DNA of 36,254 bases from DAOQAU01 sp035354275 (GCA_035354275.1 DAOQAU010000011.1:1-36254); one strand, 5' to 3'; shown: positions 14,213-22,863, numbered from the stretch's first letter. Numbers and translations: made by a program. Notes: generated by a model from the sequence alone, not told the origin.

Positions 14213-15586
14213 CTAGCGAGAGCAAATAATTCTCGCTGCATGTACGCCTGATGCCGAAGCCTGAATCAAACCTCTTGTAACCCCTGCTCCGTCACCGATT
14301 GTGAAAAGGTTTTTAACCCCTTCGGTTTCAAGCTCTTTTGTCAACTTTACCCTTGCAGAGTAGAATTTGACTTCAACCCCGTAAAGCAGAGTATATCTGG
14401 AAGCCGTACCCGGTGCGATTTTATCAAGCGCATAGAGCATTTCGATAATGCTCAACAGCTGCCTGTAAGGAAGCACCAAACTTAAATCCCCGGGTGTTGC
14501 AGACGACAAAGTAGGAGTTATTGTACTTGCGGCAATTCGCTCCGGCGTTGAGCGTCTTCCGTCAAGCAGGTCGCCGAATCTTTGAACAAGAACCCCTCCT
14601 GCTAGCATATTTGCAAGTCTTGCGACGTGCTGACCGTAAGCAATAGGCTCTTTAAAAGGCTCGGTGAATTTTTCAGATACCAAAAGCGAGAAGTTTGTAT
14701 TTGCGGTTTTTCTTGTAGCATAGCTATGTCCGTTTACGGTCAAAATTCCGTTATAATTCTCGCTTACGACTTCCCCGTAAGGGTTCATACAGAAAGTTCT
14801 GACCTCATCGCCGAAAGTAGGTGAGTGATAAATCAATTTTGATTCATATAATTTTTCTGTAATGGGTTCAAATACAGGTGCGGGAAGCTCGACCCTGACA
14901 CCGATATCAACGGCATTGTTAACCATACCGATTTTATTTTCTGCAAATTCTGAAGTTAGCCAATCGGCACCTTCTCTGCCGGGTGCCATAACGATATATT
15001 GAGCGGTAATTTTTTCTCCGCCTTTTGTTGTAAACCCTTTTACTTGTTCATTTTCAACGATTAATTTGTCAACCGCATCATCATATAAAATAGTAATTTT
15101 ATCAGTCAAAAAGTCTTGCATATTTTTCAGAACATGTAAACTACGCTCCGTTCCCAAGTGCCTCACCGGAGAATGAATAAGTTTAAGTTCTGCAAGTGTA
15201 GCTTTATGTGCGATATCGGCAAAATCTTCTTTATTAGTACCATAAACTACTTCCGTTGCACCAAAATCCAAATAAATTTTATCCGTGTAATCGATTAATT
15301 TTTCAACTTCGCCTCTTTCCATATAATCGAGAAGATTTCCTCCCACATCGGGAGTAAGAGTTAATTTACCGTCAGAAAAGGCACCTGCGCCACCCCAACC
15401 GCATAAAAGCCCGCATTTTTTACAGCCCGGACAAGACTTATGACCTTCGCGAAGAAAGCATTTTCTCTTTTCGATTTTCTTGCCTTTTTCAACCAAAACC
15501 ACTTTCCAGTCAGGTTTCAGTTTCATTATTTCCAACGCAGTAAAAATCCCCGCAGGACCAGCACCGATTATCGCAACGTTATACAT
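14213..15586 (-). CDS. FAD-dependent dehydrogenase, COG2509-type
   Basis: This is a 457-residue flavoprotein. The N-terminal Rossmann motif is GAGPAG (8-13), with the acidic strand-end VEKG. The conserved Cys-rich segment holds C43, C52, C55, C58 and C62 and leads into GWGGAGAFSDGKL, the hallmark of the uncharacterised COG2509 group. The C-terminal FAD block reads TIGDGAGVTRGLIQASASG, with a final Rossmann-type helix. The substrate is unknown for the family; the Cys cluster could hold metal or take part in thiol redox. GGAGAATTAG precedes the ATG. The histidine kinase gene follows 22 bases downstream, so the two are probably co-transcribed, which would suggest, without proving, a redox or stress link. 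Confidence 0.87.
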   Translation of the reverse strand: MYNVAIIGAGPAGIFTALEIMKLKPDWKVVLVEKGKKIEKRKCFLREGHKSCPGCKKCGLLCGWGGAGAFSDGKLTLTPDVGGNLLDYMERGEVEKLIDYTDKIYLDFGATEVVYGTNKEDFADIAHKATLAELKLIHSPVRHLGTERSLHVLKNMQDFLTDKITILYDDAVDKLIVENEQVKGFTTKGGEKITAQYIVMAPGREGADWLTSEFAENKIGMVNNAVDIGVRVELPAPVFEPITEKLYESKLIYHSPTFGDEVRTFCMNPYGEVVSENYNGILTVNGHSYATRKTANTNFSLLVSEKFTEPFKEPIAYGQHVARLANMLAGGVLVQRFGDLLDGRRSTPERIAASTITPTLSSATPGDLSLVLPYRQLLSIIEMLYALDKIAPGTASRYTLLYGVEVKFYSARVKLTKELETEGVKNLFTIGDGAGVTRGLIQASASGVHAARIICSR

Positions 15587-15661
15587 CTAATTCTCCAATA
15601 GTCTATTACCTACATATTTTAGTAGAAAAGATTTTTAATTAAAAGGTTTTATTAATAAGCG

Positions 15662-16267
15662 TTAAGCCTGTTTTTTAATATTCTCAAATCCTATATTCTC
15701 AAGATTAAGCTTAAAGTTTGATTTGCCGTACTCACCGCTACTTGTCATAAAAACATTTAATCTCATAGGATCGCCAATCATCGGACCATTGCCTGTTTCT
15801 TTAACTTCTTTTAATCTTAATTTAGGATTTTTTATATATTCTAAGATTTTATCAAAATAACTGTTTCCTCTTGCGCTTGCTTCAAATGTCTTTGATGTTC
15901 CGTAAGCATCCAAACCTTTTGATTTTGCGGGGCCTATTTTTCTTGCTAAAGCATCGATATTCCAAGCTTCACTACCCGTAAATAAGTATGCATCAACCTC
16001 TTTTTTGAAAATATAATTTCTCAAACAGCGACCTGGTTCTTCTACCCCTGGAAGAAATTTAAAATCTTTTACAGCATTTATAAAAATTTTTATAATATTT
16101 TTTGACTGTTCTTTACCCTTTGAACCATGCACTAAAATATTAGACAAAGCCTTAATAGCTTTTTGAATATTTTTCCTGTCAACAGAAGGAAGCCCGTCTA
16201 TATAGACCTTAACAGGAATTACACTTGTAAAATTCGGATTATTTCTTTGAACGGAATTAACTTGCAT
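15662..16267 (-). CDS. Lineage-specific unknown protein with NPNFTS N-terminus
   Basis: This is a 201-residue protein I do not recognise by domain. Residues 9-15 read NNPNFTS, the clearest example in this window of the N-terminal N-P-x-F-x-[GS] motif that I associate with large families of uncharacterised proteins in gut Melainabacteria. Downstream is a strand (VIPVKVYIDG), a helix (DRKNIQKAIKALSNIL), a helical segment with a single Cys (GRCLRNYIF), a segment with YLFTGSEAWNIDALARKIG, and a beta-rich end (MRLNVFMTSSGEYG). No signal peptide or membrane helix is seen. AAGGAG is well placed before the ATG. The 15-base motif at 16339-16353 lies 72 bases upstream. Confidence 0.75.
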   Translation of the reverse strand: MQVNSVQRNNPNFTSVIPVKVYIDGLPSVDRKNIQKAIKALSNILVHGSKGKEQSKNIIKIFINAVKDFKFLPGVEEPGRCLRNYIFKKEVDAYLFTGSEAWNIDALARKIGPAKSKGLDAYGTSKTFEASARGNSYFDKILEYIKNPKLRLKEVKETGNGPMIGDPMRLNVFMTSSGEYGKSNFKLNLENIGFENIKKQA

Positions 16268-16338
16268 GAAAACACACTCCTTGACTTATCCTTATTAAAA
16301 TCCGTAATTAAAAATATTTCACTTTTTTAAGGGGCAAT

Positions 16339-16353
16339 TTAACAAAAATTAAC
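16339..16353 (-). promoter_or_regulatory. 15-base motif, near copy of 395-409
   Basis: The minus strand reads GTTAATTTTTGTTAA. It differs by one base from the motif at 395-409 and, like it, lies 70-80 bases upstream of a gene for an N-motif unknown and right after the stop codon of the preceding gene (16359). It is a direct repeat of GTTAA-like half-sites 10 bases apart. The function is inferred from shared position. Confidence 0.3.
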
Positions 16354-16358
16354 AGTAA

Positions 16359-17870
16359 TTATTTAAAAAGAAAAATTAACAACCCGTATGGCTTAAGTCT
16401 TGAATCTATTCTTGCATTCGGATTTGCCTGAATTAACCTGTTTAAAACCTTTCCCGCCTGCGCAAAATTAAATTCTCTCAAATAAATTTTTGCAAGATTA
16501 ATCGAATCAACAATTTTTTCAGGGTGCTTTGAAAGCGTGTCGATATAAGCCTGCTTTGCAAAATCTTTATTACCTTTATTAAAATTAATTGCTGCAATAA
16601 GCCCGTCTATATCAGAGCCCGATTCGGGCGACATTCCTTTTGCCATATCGGCATATTTTAAGGCTTCATTCCAATCCTGAATATTCATATAAATCACCGC
16701 ATAGTTATAATAAACAACATAACGTTCGGAATCATTTGAAGACAAAGTCAAAGCTTTATTCAGGGCATCTATAGCCAAATTATATTCTTTCATGCCTGCA
16801 TAAACCGAAGCAAGCTGAATATAACCGTTTGGTAACTCCGGTGCTGAATTTATGTAATTTTCGGCTTCCATAATGCCTCTTGAACTTATTTGCTGGTCAG
16901 AGCCCATTACAATAGGAGGATAAATAAATCCTTTTGTAATTAACTTGTTTGGCGCGGTGTTTGTTATCTCAGGCGCAAGTCTGTACAAAAGCTGAAGCGT
17001 ATCTAAATCAACCGGCGAAATAAGCTGAAAGACGCTTCTGTGTCTGTCATAAGTTTTATCCAGATTATTTTCCATAAACATTAAGTTGTCTTTGTTGTAG
17101 CTGTGCCCCATAATACCGAGCGCATGACCGATTTCATGCAAAGAAACGTTATAAACCTCTCTTGGCGTAAAATGTTGCGCAAGATTGTTTGAATCGTAAA
17201 AAATAATATCCATTCTTTTAAGAAAATCTCCGCTTATAACCGGCGTGGTATAAGCTACAACATATTTACAGTCTTCTTTGGAACACATGCTCATAGCATC
17301 AAGAGGAACAATTTTTACGGTGATTTGGGCTTCATTTTTATTCTGAACCGTTTTAAATTTAATTAACCCCGCTGTTGAAGACTGCCACTGAGAAAAAGCC
17401 GATGAAATCTGCTCGATATAATATTGCGGAAGATTTTTTACGGTATTTTCAATGTAAACATTTAAAGGAAATTTTGTTGTGTCCCACCTTAAAATCCTGT
17501 TGTTGAAAGGCACTTGTTCAATGTAATTTTCTCCAATATTAAAATAAGCCTGTTTTCTTATATTAGAAACTTCTTTATCTGCAATAAGGCTTGCAGAATC
17601 ATCCGATTTAAAATTTGCAAAATCATACAATTCTTTTTGCATTTCAATAGTCGGTTCAAGTTTAATTAAAGATTGAACATAATAGTAGCGTAAATCCCTG
17701 TTTTTGTTATTAAAATCAAGTGCGATTTTCAGTATATTGTGCGCACCGGTATAATTTTTGCTTTCATAAAAACTTTTCCCGATACTTAAAAAAACAGCGG
17801 GTACAATGCTTTTGAAAGAAACTATAATAAGCAAAAGTGAAATTAAACTGACGGCGATAATTCTTTTCAA
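16359..17870 (-). CDS. Membrane-anchored matrixin-type metalloprotease with TPR repeats
   Basis: This is a 503-residue protein. An N-terminal uncleaved-looking anchor spans about 4-30. A TPR-like helical pair covers about 32-115, followed by a metzincin catalytic region (about 125-300) that opens with ILRWDTTKFPLNVYI, like matrixins. The zinc site is SLHEIGHALGIMGHS: H245, E246, H249 and H255, with the Met-turn M264 in NLMFM. TPR-type helices follow from about 330 to 490 (PNGYIQLASVYAGMKEYNLAIDALNKAL; AVIYMNIQDWNEALKYADMA). The start is TTG at 17870, with GAGG 9 bases upstream inside the end of scpB; no early in-frame ATG exists. The catalytic part is expected outside the cytoplasm. No Cys-switch propeptide is visible. 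It is the last gene after smc-scpA-scpB. Confidence 0.85.
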   Translation of the reverse strand: MKRIIAVSLISLLLIIVSFKSIVPAVFLSIGKSFYESKNYTGAHNILKIALDFNNKNRDLRYYYVQSLIKLEPTIEMQKELYDFANFKSDDSASLIADKEVSNIRKQAYFNIGENYIEQVPFNNRILRWDTTKFPLNVYIENTVKNLPQYYIEQISSAFSQWQSSTAGLIKFKTVQNKNEAQITVKIVPLDAMSMCSKEDCKYVVAYTTPVISGDFLKRMDIIFYDSNNLAQHFTPREVYNVSLHEIGHALGIMGHSYNKDNLMFMENNLDKTYDRHRSVFQLISPVDLDTLQLLYRLAPEITNTAPNKLITKGFIYPPIVMGSDQQISSRGIMEAENYINSAPELPNGYIQLASVYAGMKEYNLAIDALNKALTLSSNDSERYVVYYNYAVIYMNIQDWNEALKYADMAKGMSPESGSDIDGLIAAINFNKGNKDFAKQAYIDTLSKHPEKIVDSINLAKIYLREFNFAQAGKVLNRLIQANPNARIDSRLKPYGLLIFLFK

Positions 17871-17874
17871 ATAA

Positions 17875-18396
17875 TTATTCCTCTTCGTTGTCTTTTACAC
17901 CTTTATCAATCTCTAAAATTTTGACAAGATTTTTTGCATCACCTTTAATTTTAAAATACTCTGCAAATTTTTGAGTGGTTTTTAAATTAAAAGAACGCCC
18001 GTTTTTATCTTTATTCCTTGAAATCAAACCTTTATCGACAAGCTCGTGCACATGTTCATAAGCGTTAGAACCTCGCAAATCCTTCAAAAAGGTCTGTCTT
18101 ATAGGCTCTTTCAGAGCAATAACAGTCAAAGTCTTAAGCACAGCAGGCTTTAATTCAACGGGACAAAGCTTTTCTACTATATCCATGTGTTCGGATTTGA
18201 CCTGAAGAATATAGCCTTCTTCGTCATCAATCTCCAATGCCCCGTCACGGGATGAATAGTCCATAATTAAATCCAAAAGGGCTTCTTCTGTCTCTTCAAA
18301 TGAAGATTCCAGAATTTCGGCAATTTCTTTAACTTTTAAAGCCTTTGCCGTGGTAAACAATACCGCTTCTATTCTTGATTTTAAGCCTTCTGTCAT
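17875..18396 (-). CDS. scpB: Segregation and condensation protein ScpB
   Basis: This is a 173-residue kite protein of the Smc-ScpAB condensin. Two winged-helix domains are seen. The N-terminal one has the family opening SRIEAVLFTTAKALKVKEIAEIL. The second contains TLTVIALKEPIRQTFLKDLRG, corresponding to the ScpB block L-x-x-I-A-Y-x-Q-P-I-T-R-x-x-I-x-x-I-R-G, then HVHELVDKGLI. An acidic tail closes the protein. ScpB dimers bind ScpA and regulate the Smc ATPase. The ATG overlaps the scpA stop as ATGA, so translation is coupled and stoichiometry is likely controlled. The protease TTG follows four bases after the stop. Confidence 0.92.
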   Translation of the reverse strand: MTEGLKSRIEAVLFTTAKALKVKEIAEILESSFEETEEALLDLIMDYSSRDGALEIDDEEGYILQVKSEHMDIVEKLCPVELKPAVLKTLTVIALKEPIRQTFLKDLRGSNAYEHVHELVDKGLISRNKDKNGRSFNLKTTQKFAEYFKIKGDAKNLVKILEIDKGVKDNEEE

Positions 18397-19223
18397 TTAT
18401 TTTTCAACCATTTACTTCTTGTTACGTACAAATCAGAATAAAATTCTTTTTGAACAAGTTCATAATCGCTTTCTGCCGACAAAAACAAAAGTGCAATGTA
18501 AGCTGTAACTTTATCCATTCCAAGCAGCGTAAGCTCATTAAGTTCAATTCTTTTTTCTTTCTTAAAAATTTGTTCCAAATTTTCTCTCAATTTTTGAACA
18601 CTGTCTTCGATATATTCATCATGTGCAAGATTAACAATATCATCGGGCGAAAGATTTGCAAAAGAGCGAACCCTTCTTTTTGCACGCTCATGAGCGTTTT
18701 TTAAAGACTGTTTTCTATCAATCATTTCGTAAAATTCTAACTGACGGATTAAATCTTTTAAGGTTACGACACGGTTTCTGTTTAACCTTACGCTTGTTCT
18801 GCGCTGCAAAACTTCGTCTATAGAAATAACATTTGAGCCGTAATCTTCATAACCGTTATCAAAATCATCGTTGTAATCAAGATCATTGGCTTCTTCTTCG
18901 TAGCTTCCCTCAAATTCAACTATATCGATATTTTCAAGGACATTTGATTTTAATTTAAGCAAAATAGCGGCAAACAAAAGTGTTCTGCCGGTAAGCTTAA
19001 GGTTTTGGGCTTTCATTTGAAAAAGCTGGGCAAGATATTTGTCTGTAATATCAACGATATCAATGTTCCAAGGATTGACCTTACCGGTTTTTGCCATTGA
19101 AACAAGAATTTCAATCCCGTCCATTTCTTGAGAAACAGGATTAAGCGCAACGAATTCAAAATTAACATCCGTCTGCCCTTTTAAGGAAGTATTTACGTAA
19201 TTATAATCAATCGCTTCGGTCAT
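18393..19223 (-). CDS. scpA: Segregation and condensation protein ScpA (kleisin)
   Basis: This is a 276-residue kleisin that bridges Smc heads and binds ScpB. The N-terminal Smc-neck-binding region is typical: GIEILVSMAKTGKVNPWNIDIVDITDKYLAQL, then LTGRTLLFAAILLKLKS. An acidic Asp/Asn/Tyr-rich linker (about 105-130) is followed by helices and a C-terminal winged-helix part (ELTLLGMDKVTAYIALLFL) that contacts the Smc cap. AAAGG precedes the ATG. The gene begins 16 bases after the smc stop and ends in a 4-base overlap with scpB. All three condensin subunits in one operon favour co-assembly. Confidence 0.93.
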   Translation of the reverse strand: MTEAIDYNYVNTSLKGQTDVNFEFVALNPVSQEMDGIEILVSMAKTGKVNPWNIDIVDITDKYLAQLFQMKAQNLKLTGRTLLFAAILLKLKSNVLENIDIVEFEGSYEEEANDLDYNDDFDNGYEDYGSNVISIDEVLQRRTSVRLNRNRVVTLKDLIRQLEFYEMIDRKQSLKNAHERAKRRVRSFANLSPDDIVNLAHDEYIEDSVQKLRENLEQIFKKEKRIELNELTLLGMDKVTAYIALLFLSAESDYELVQKEFYSDLYVTRSKWLKNK

Positions 19224-19239
19224 CTGTCCCTTTTACCCG

Positions 19240-22200
19240 TCACTCTCTTAACTTTACACCTGTAACTCTGGTAATCCCTTTTTCCTTCTGAGTAACACCG
19301 ATTGTTCTATTAGCTGATTCTATCATAGGTTTACGTAAACTAACTACTATAAATTGCGTATTTTCCGCCTGATGTTTAATCATGTCCGATAATTTTTCAA
19401 CGTTAATTCCGTCAAGGTGCATATCTACTTCGTCAAAAGCGTAAAAAGGTGCGGGCATGTATTTTTGGATAGCAAACACAAACGCTAATGCTGTCAAAGA
19501 TTTTTCACCGCCTGACATACCTTCTAATCTCTGCTTTTTCTTATCGCGCGGCTGTGCTTCTATCGTGAGCCCACCTGAAAGAGGATCCTCTTCATTTTCC
19601 AAAATCAAAGTTCCTTCACCTTCAGATAGCTTATGAAATACCTCTTTAAAGTATTCGTTTATACTGTTAAAGGTCTTCATGAAAGTTTCTTTTTTAAGAT
19701 TTTCATAGCCTTGCATCCGCTCTAAAATCTGTTTTCTTTCTTTGGAGAGGGTTTCAATCTGTTCTTTTAATTCCTGTTGGCGAGCAAGCACATCGTCATA
19801 AGCCGTAAGCGCGCGCATGTTTACAAGTCCCAAATCTTCCATACGCTTTTCAAGCCGCTGAATTTTTGCGGTAATCTCCTCGATTGAAATCGTAACAGGC
19901 TCAAGCTTGTTGACTTCAAGCCCTGATGATTCAAGTTCTTCTCTTGCAAGTTCAAGCTGAGGCTCAAGTTCTCTGCGGCGAGCCTTAAAGGATTCTATCT
20001 GCTCTGCAATCCTTTCCAAGTCTGACACGTGAAGGTGCTTTTGAGTTTCCATTTCAAGCAGTTCCGAATTAATCTGGTCACGTTGCGCCAAAAGTTCACC
20101 GAGTTTTTCGTTAATTTGTTCAATCTGCTTTTCGTAATCATCAAGTTTATCCTGAAGCACCTTTATTTCTTCGGCATAAGTCTTTTTGTCCTGCTCAAGG
20201 GTGATTGAACTTTGTTCGATGTTTTTAATTTCTTCTTCTTTGGTTTTTATCAAATCCTTAAAGAAAGCAATTTCGCGACCCATTTCGGACAAATCATTGT
20301 TTGCGTTGGTTAAATTGGTGTTAAGACGCTTAATTTCAAATTCGGTACTTTCTGTTTTTTCTTTCAAATTTTTCAAATCTTCTTCGTTAATAAGTTTTTC
20401 AACTCTTTCGATTTCACTTTGAAGTTCTTGAATAGAAGAAGTTACCTCAACATGAGAAGATTCCATTTTATCAAGTTTTTTTGAAATCTGTTCAATTTGC
20501 GGCTCTGTAAGTTTTATGAATTCAAGTTTTTCTGCGATTAAATTTTCGTTATCTTCAGAATTTTTGACAAGGTTTGCAACTTCAATGTTAGCCTTGTTGT
20601 ACTCTGTCATTGTATTTGAATAATCGCTTCTGACACTGTCGAGTTTCTTTTCAAGTTCGATTTTTTTATTTTCGAGCGATGCGAGATTTTTTTCCATTTC
20701 CTTAAGTTTTGCCCTGAATTTATCCAACTCTTCATCATCGTTCTGGCTGAACTTAAGCCCTGTTTTTCTGACAGAGCCTCCTGTCATAGAACCTGATTTC
20801 TCGACAATTTCTCCGTCAAGGGTTACAACTCTGAATCTGCCCATAAGCTTTTTGGCGCAATCAAGGTTATCAACAACAAGAGTATCGCCAAGCGCGTAGA
20901 AAAATGCGTTTGTATATTTATCTTCAAAGTCAATTAAGTTAATGGCATAATCAATAACCCCTTTGTCTTTAGGCAAAGGCAGCTTTGAAGGAGCTTTTGA
21001 AATCTTGTTCAGCGGAATAAAAGTCGCGCGTCCCGCATCCGAAGATTTCAAAAGCTCAATCGCCACTGAGGCGACGTGTTCATCGTCAACCACAACATGT
21101 GTAATTCTACCACCGATTGCAATTTCAAGTGCGGTGGAATATTTTTTATCAACTTTCCCGAGCTTAACCAAAGGTGCGTGAACCCCTTTGAGTTTAGCGT
21201 TCATAACAGTATCTATTGCTCTGCCGAAATTAGCATCTTCAACCGCCTGCTTTTGGGCTTCCATTGAAGAAATTTTGCGATAAGCCATTTGAATATCATA
21301 ATTCAAGTCGGAAATTTCATTTTTGGTAGTATCCAAATCATGCATGGCGTTTTGCTGAACGATTTTTAAATCTTCCATTTCACGCTTTAGCTGTTCGGAT
21401 TGAGTTGATATCAAATCTTTATTTGAGCCGAAATTCTTTTTAAAATCTTTTAATTTTTCAACCTGTTCCTGCGCTTCACCGAGTTCTTTTTGAAGGTTTT
21501 TTAATTCATTTTCAAGCGGCAATTTTTCTTTAATTAAATTATTTTCTTTATCCTGCAAGGCTTCAAGGTCTTTGCGAAGCTGGTTTCTTTTTTCGATATG
21601 CTGGTCTGCGGTCTGGTTTAAGCCGGTCATTTCTTCAAGAATTTTATTTAACTCGGCTTTTTGAAGCGCGATATTTTCTTCGATTCCTTTTATTTCATCT
21701 TTTTTAAGCTGAATTTTAAGTTCTGTATCTGCAATTTTTTTGTTTTGGACTTCAATTCCGTTTTTGGCGTTTTCAATGGATTTAAGCCCGTCGTGAATTT
21801 GTTTGTCCGCATAATTTATTGCCGACTGTTTTCTTTCTATTGCGCCTTTTGTTTCTTCGGCAAGTTTTTTTATTTCAATCTGCTGGGCTTCGCCTTTTTC
21901 TTTAACAAGTTCGCAAATCTCCTGATATTTACCTTTTATAAGTTCTAAACGCTCTTCCAAATCTTTGTGCTTAACTTCTTCTTCTTTTTTCTTTTTGGTG
22001 AATTCAAGAATATTTTCGTGTGCTTTTTCAAGGTTTCGTTTTATATCAAAGAATTTTACTTTATTAATCTGTGATTCAAGATTTATTTTTTCGTCTTTAA
22101 GTTTTTGATACTTTAGCGCAACTTCTCTTTCTTCCTTCAACTGCTCAAGCCTGATATCGACTTCGCTCAAAATCAGGGAAGATTTTTCCACCCGTTTTTC

Positions 22201-22734
22201 AACTGTTTCAAGCTCATTTGTCGCCTGTTCTATCCTGCGGTCAAAATCTGCGACTCCTGCAATTTCGTCAATGATTTTTCTGCGCTCATTTGAAGAACAG
22301 TTTGTAATGCTTGTTACATCGCCCTGCATAATAACGTTATAACTGTTTGGGGTGATATTGTGTTTTTCCAAAATAGAATGAATTTCGCTCAGGGTAACAA
22401 CTTTATCATCAAGGTAATAAGTGCTGATATAGCCTTGCGAGGATTTTTTAATTTTACGCCCGACAACAAGGTCTTTTCCGCCTTCGACTCCGCCAAAGGT
22501 AACTTTTACCAGCGCGTCGTTTCTTTTTGTGTGGGTTGAAATAAGATGAAAAAGTTTTTCTGCACGCAGAGTTCTTGAAGTGGAAAGCCCCAATGCAAAT
22601 AAAACCGCATCAATAATGTTACTTTTTCCAGAACCGTTAGGGCCTGAAATGGTTGTAAAACCTTTGAGTAAAGGTATATCCATTTTATTCGCAAATGATT
22701 TAAAATTGTCTATTTCTAACTGTTTTATATACAT
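19240..22734 (-). CDS. smc: Chromosome partition protein Smc
   Basis: This is a 1164-residue SMC ATPase of normal length that compacts and segregates the chromosome as the core of Smc-ScpAB. The N-terminal head has Walker A GPNGSGKS (31-38). Long coiled coils run at about 170-500 and 665-1010. The hinge lies at about 505-665 (GVHAPLVKLGKV; GGRITHVVV; EIVEKSGSMTGGS). The C-terminal head carries the ABC signature MSGGEKS at 1073-1079 and Walker B ending FYAFDEVD (D1101, E1102). The start MYIKQLEIDNFKSF is typical, and GAG lies about 5 bases before the ATG. A near-consensus promoter lies 85-113 bases upstream, with a leader hairpin. Confidence 0.97.
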   Translation of the reverse strand: MYIKQLEIDNFKSFANKMDIPLLKGFTTISGPNGSGKSNIIDAVLFALGLSTSRTLRAEKLFHLISTHTKRNDALVKVTFGGVEGGKDLVVGRKIKKSSQGYISTYYLDDKVVTLSEIHSILEKHNITPNSYNVIMQGDVTSITNCSSNERRKIIDEIAGVADFDRRIEQATNELETVEKRVEKSSLILSEVDIRLEQLKEEREVALKYQKLKDEKINLESQINKVKFFDIKRNLEKAHENILEFTKKKKEEEVKHKDLEERLELIKGKYQEICELVKEKGEAQQIEIKKLAEETKGAIERKQSAINYADKQIHDGLKSIENAKNGIEVQNKKIADTELKIQLKKDEIKGIEENIALQKAELNKILEEMTGLNQTADQHIEKRNQLRKDLEALQDKENNLIKEKLPLENELKNLQKELGEAQEQVEKLKDFKKNFGSNKDLISTQSEQLKREMEDLKIVQQNAMHDLDTTKNEISDLNYDIQMAYRKISSMEAQKQAVEDANFGRAIDTVMNAKLKGVHAPLVKLGKVDKKYSTALEIAIGGRITHVVVDDEHVASVAIELLKSSDAGRATFIPLNKISKAPSKLPLPKDKGVIDYAINLIDFEDKYTNAFFYALGDTLVVDNLDCAKKLMGRFRVVTLDGEIVEKSGSMTGGSVRKTGLKFSQNDDEELDKFRAKLKEMEKNLASLENKKIELEKKLDSVRSDYSNTMTEYNKANIEVANLVKNSEDNENLIAEKLEFIKLTEPQIEQISKKLDKMESSHVEVTSSIQELQSEIERVEKLINEEDLKNLKEKTESTEFEIKRLNTNLTNANNDLSEMGREIAFFKDLIKTKEEEIKNIEQSSITLEQDKKTYAEEIKVLQDKLDDYEKQIEQINEKLGELLAQRDQINSELLEMETQKHLHVSDLERIAEQIESFKARRRELEPQLELAREELESSGLEVNKLEPVTISIEEITAKIQRLEKRMEDLGLVNMRALTAYDDVLARQQELKEQIETLSKERKQILERMQGYENLKKETFMKTFNSINEYFKEVFHKLSEGEGTLILENEEDPLSGGLTIEAQPRDKKKQRLEGMSGGEKSLTALAFVFAIQKYMPAPFYAFDEVDMHLDGINVEKLSDMIKHQAENTQFIVVSLRKPMIESANRTIGVTQKEKGITRVTGVKLRE

Positions 22735-22775
22735 CTATTCTCACACCCAAGTCTAATCGCGGCAATAAGTCATTC

Positions 22776-22799
22776 CTGTGACTTTTTCACGGTTCACAG
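22776..22799 (-). promoter_or_regulatory. Hairpin in the smc leader
   Basis: On the minus strand CTGTGA and TCACAG pair perfectly around 12 bases. An alternative inner GTGA/TCAC pairing shares the right arm. It lies between the proposed start site (about 22812) and the smc ATG, so it would be part of the mRNA leader. Confidence 0.3.
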
Positions 22800-22818
22800 C
22801 TCACACTTCACCACTTCT

Positions 22819-22847
22819 ATTACACTACAAACAAGCAGTCATGTCAA
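22819..22847 (-). promoter_or_regulatory. Near-consensus sigma-70 promoter of the smc-scpAB operon
   Basis: On the minus strand the -35 is a perfect TTGACA (22842-22847), the spacer is 17 bases and the -10 is TGTAAT (22819-22824, 5 of 6). The predicted start is near 22812, giving a leader of roughly 78 bases. It lies in the gap after the YkgJ-type gene. Confidence 0.65.
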
Positions 22848-22863
22848 AATGTTAAGCTGTATT

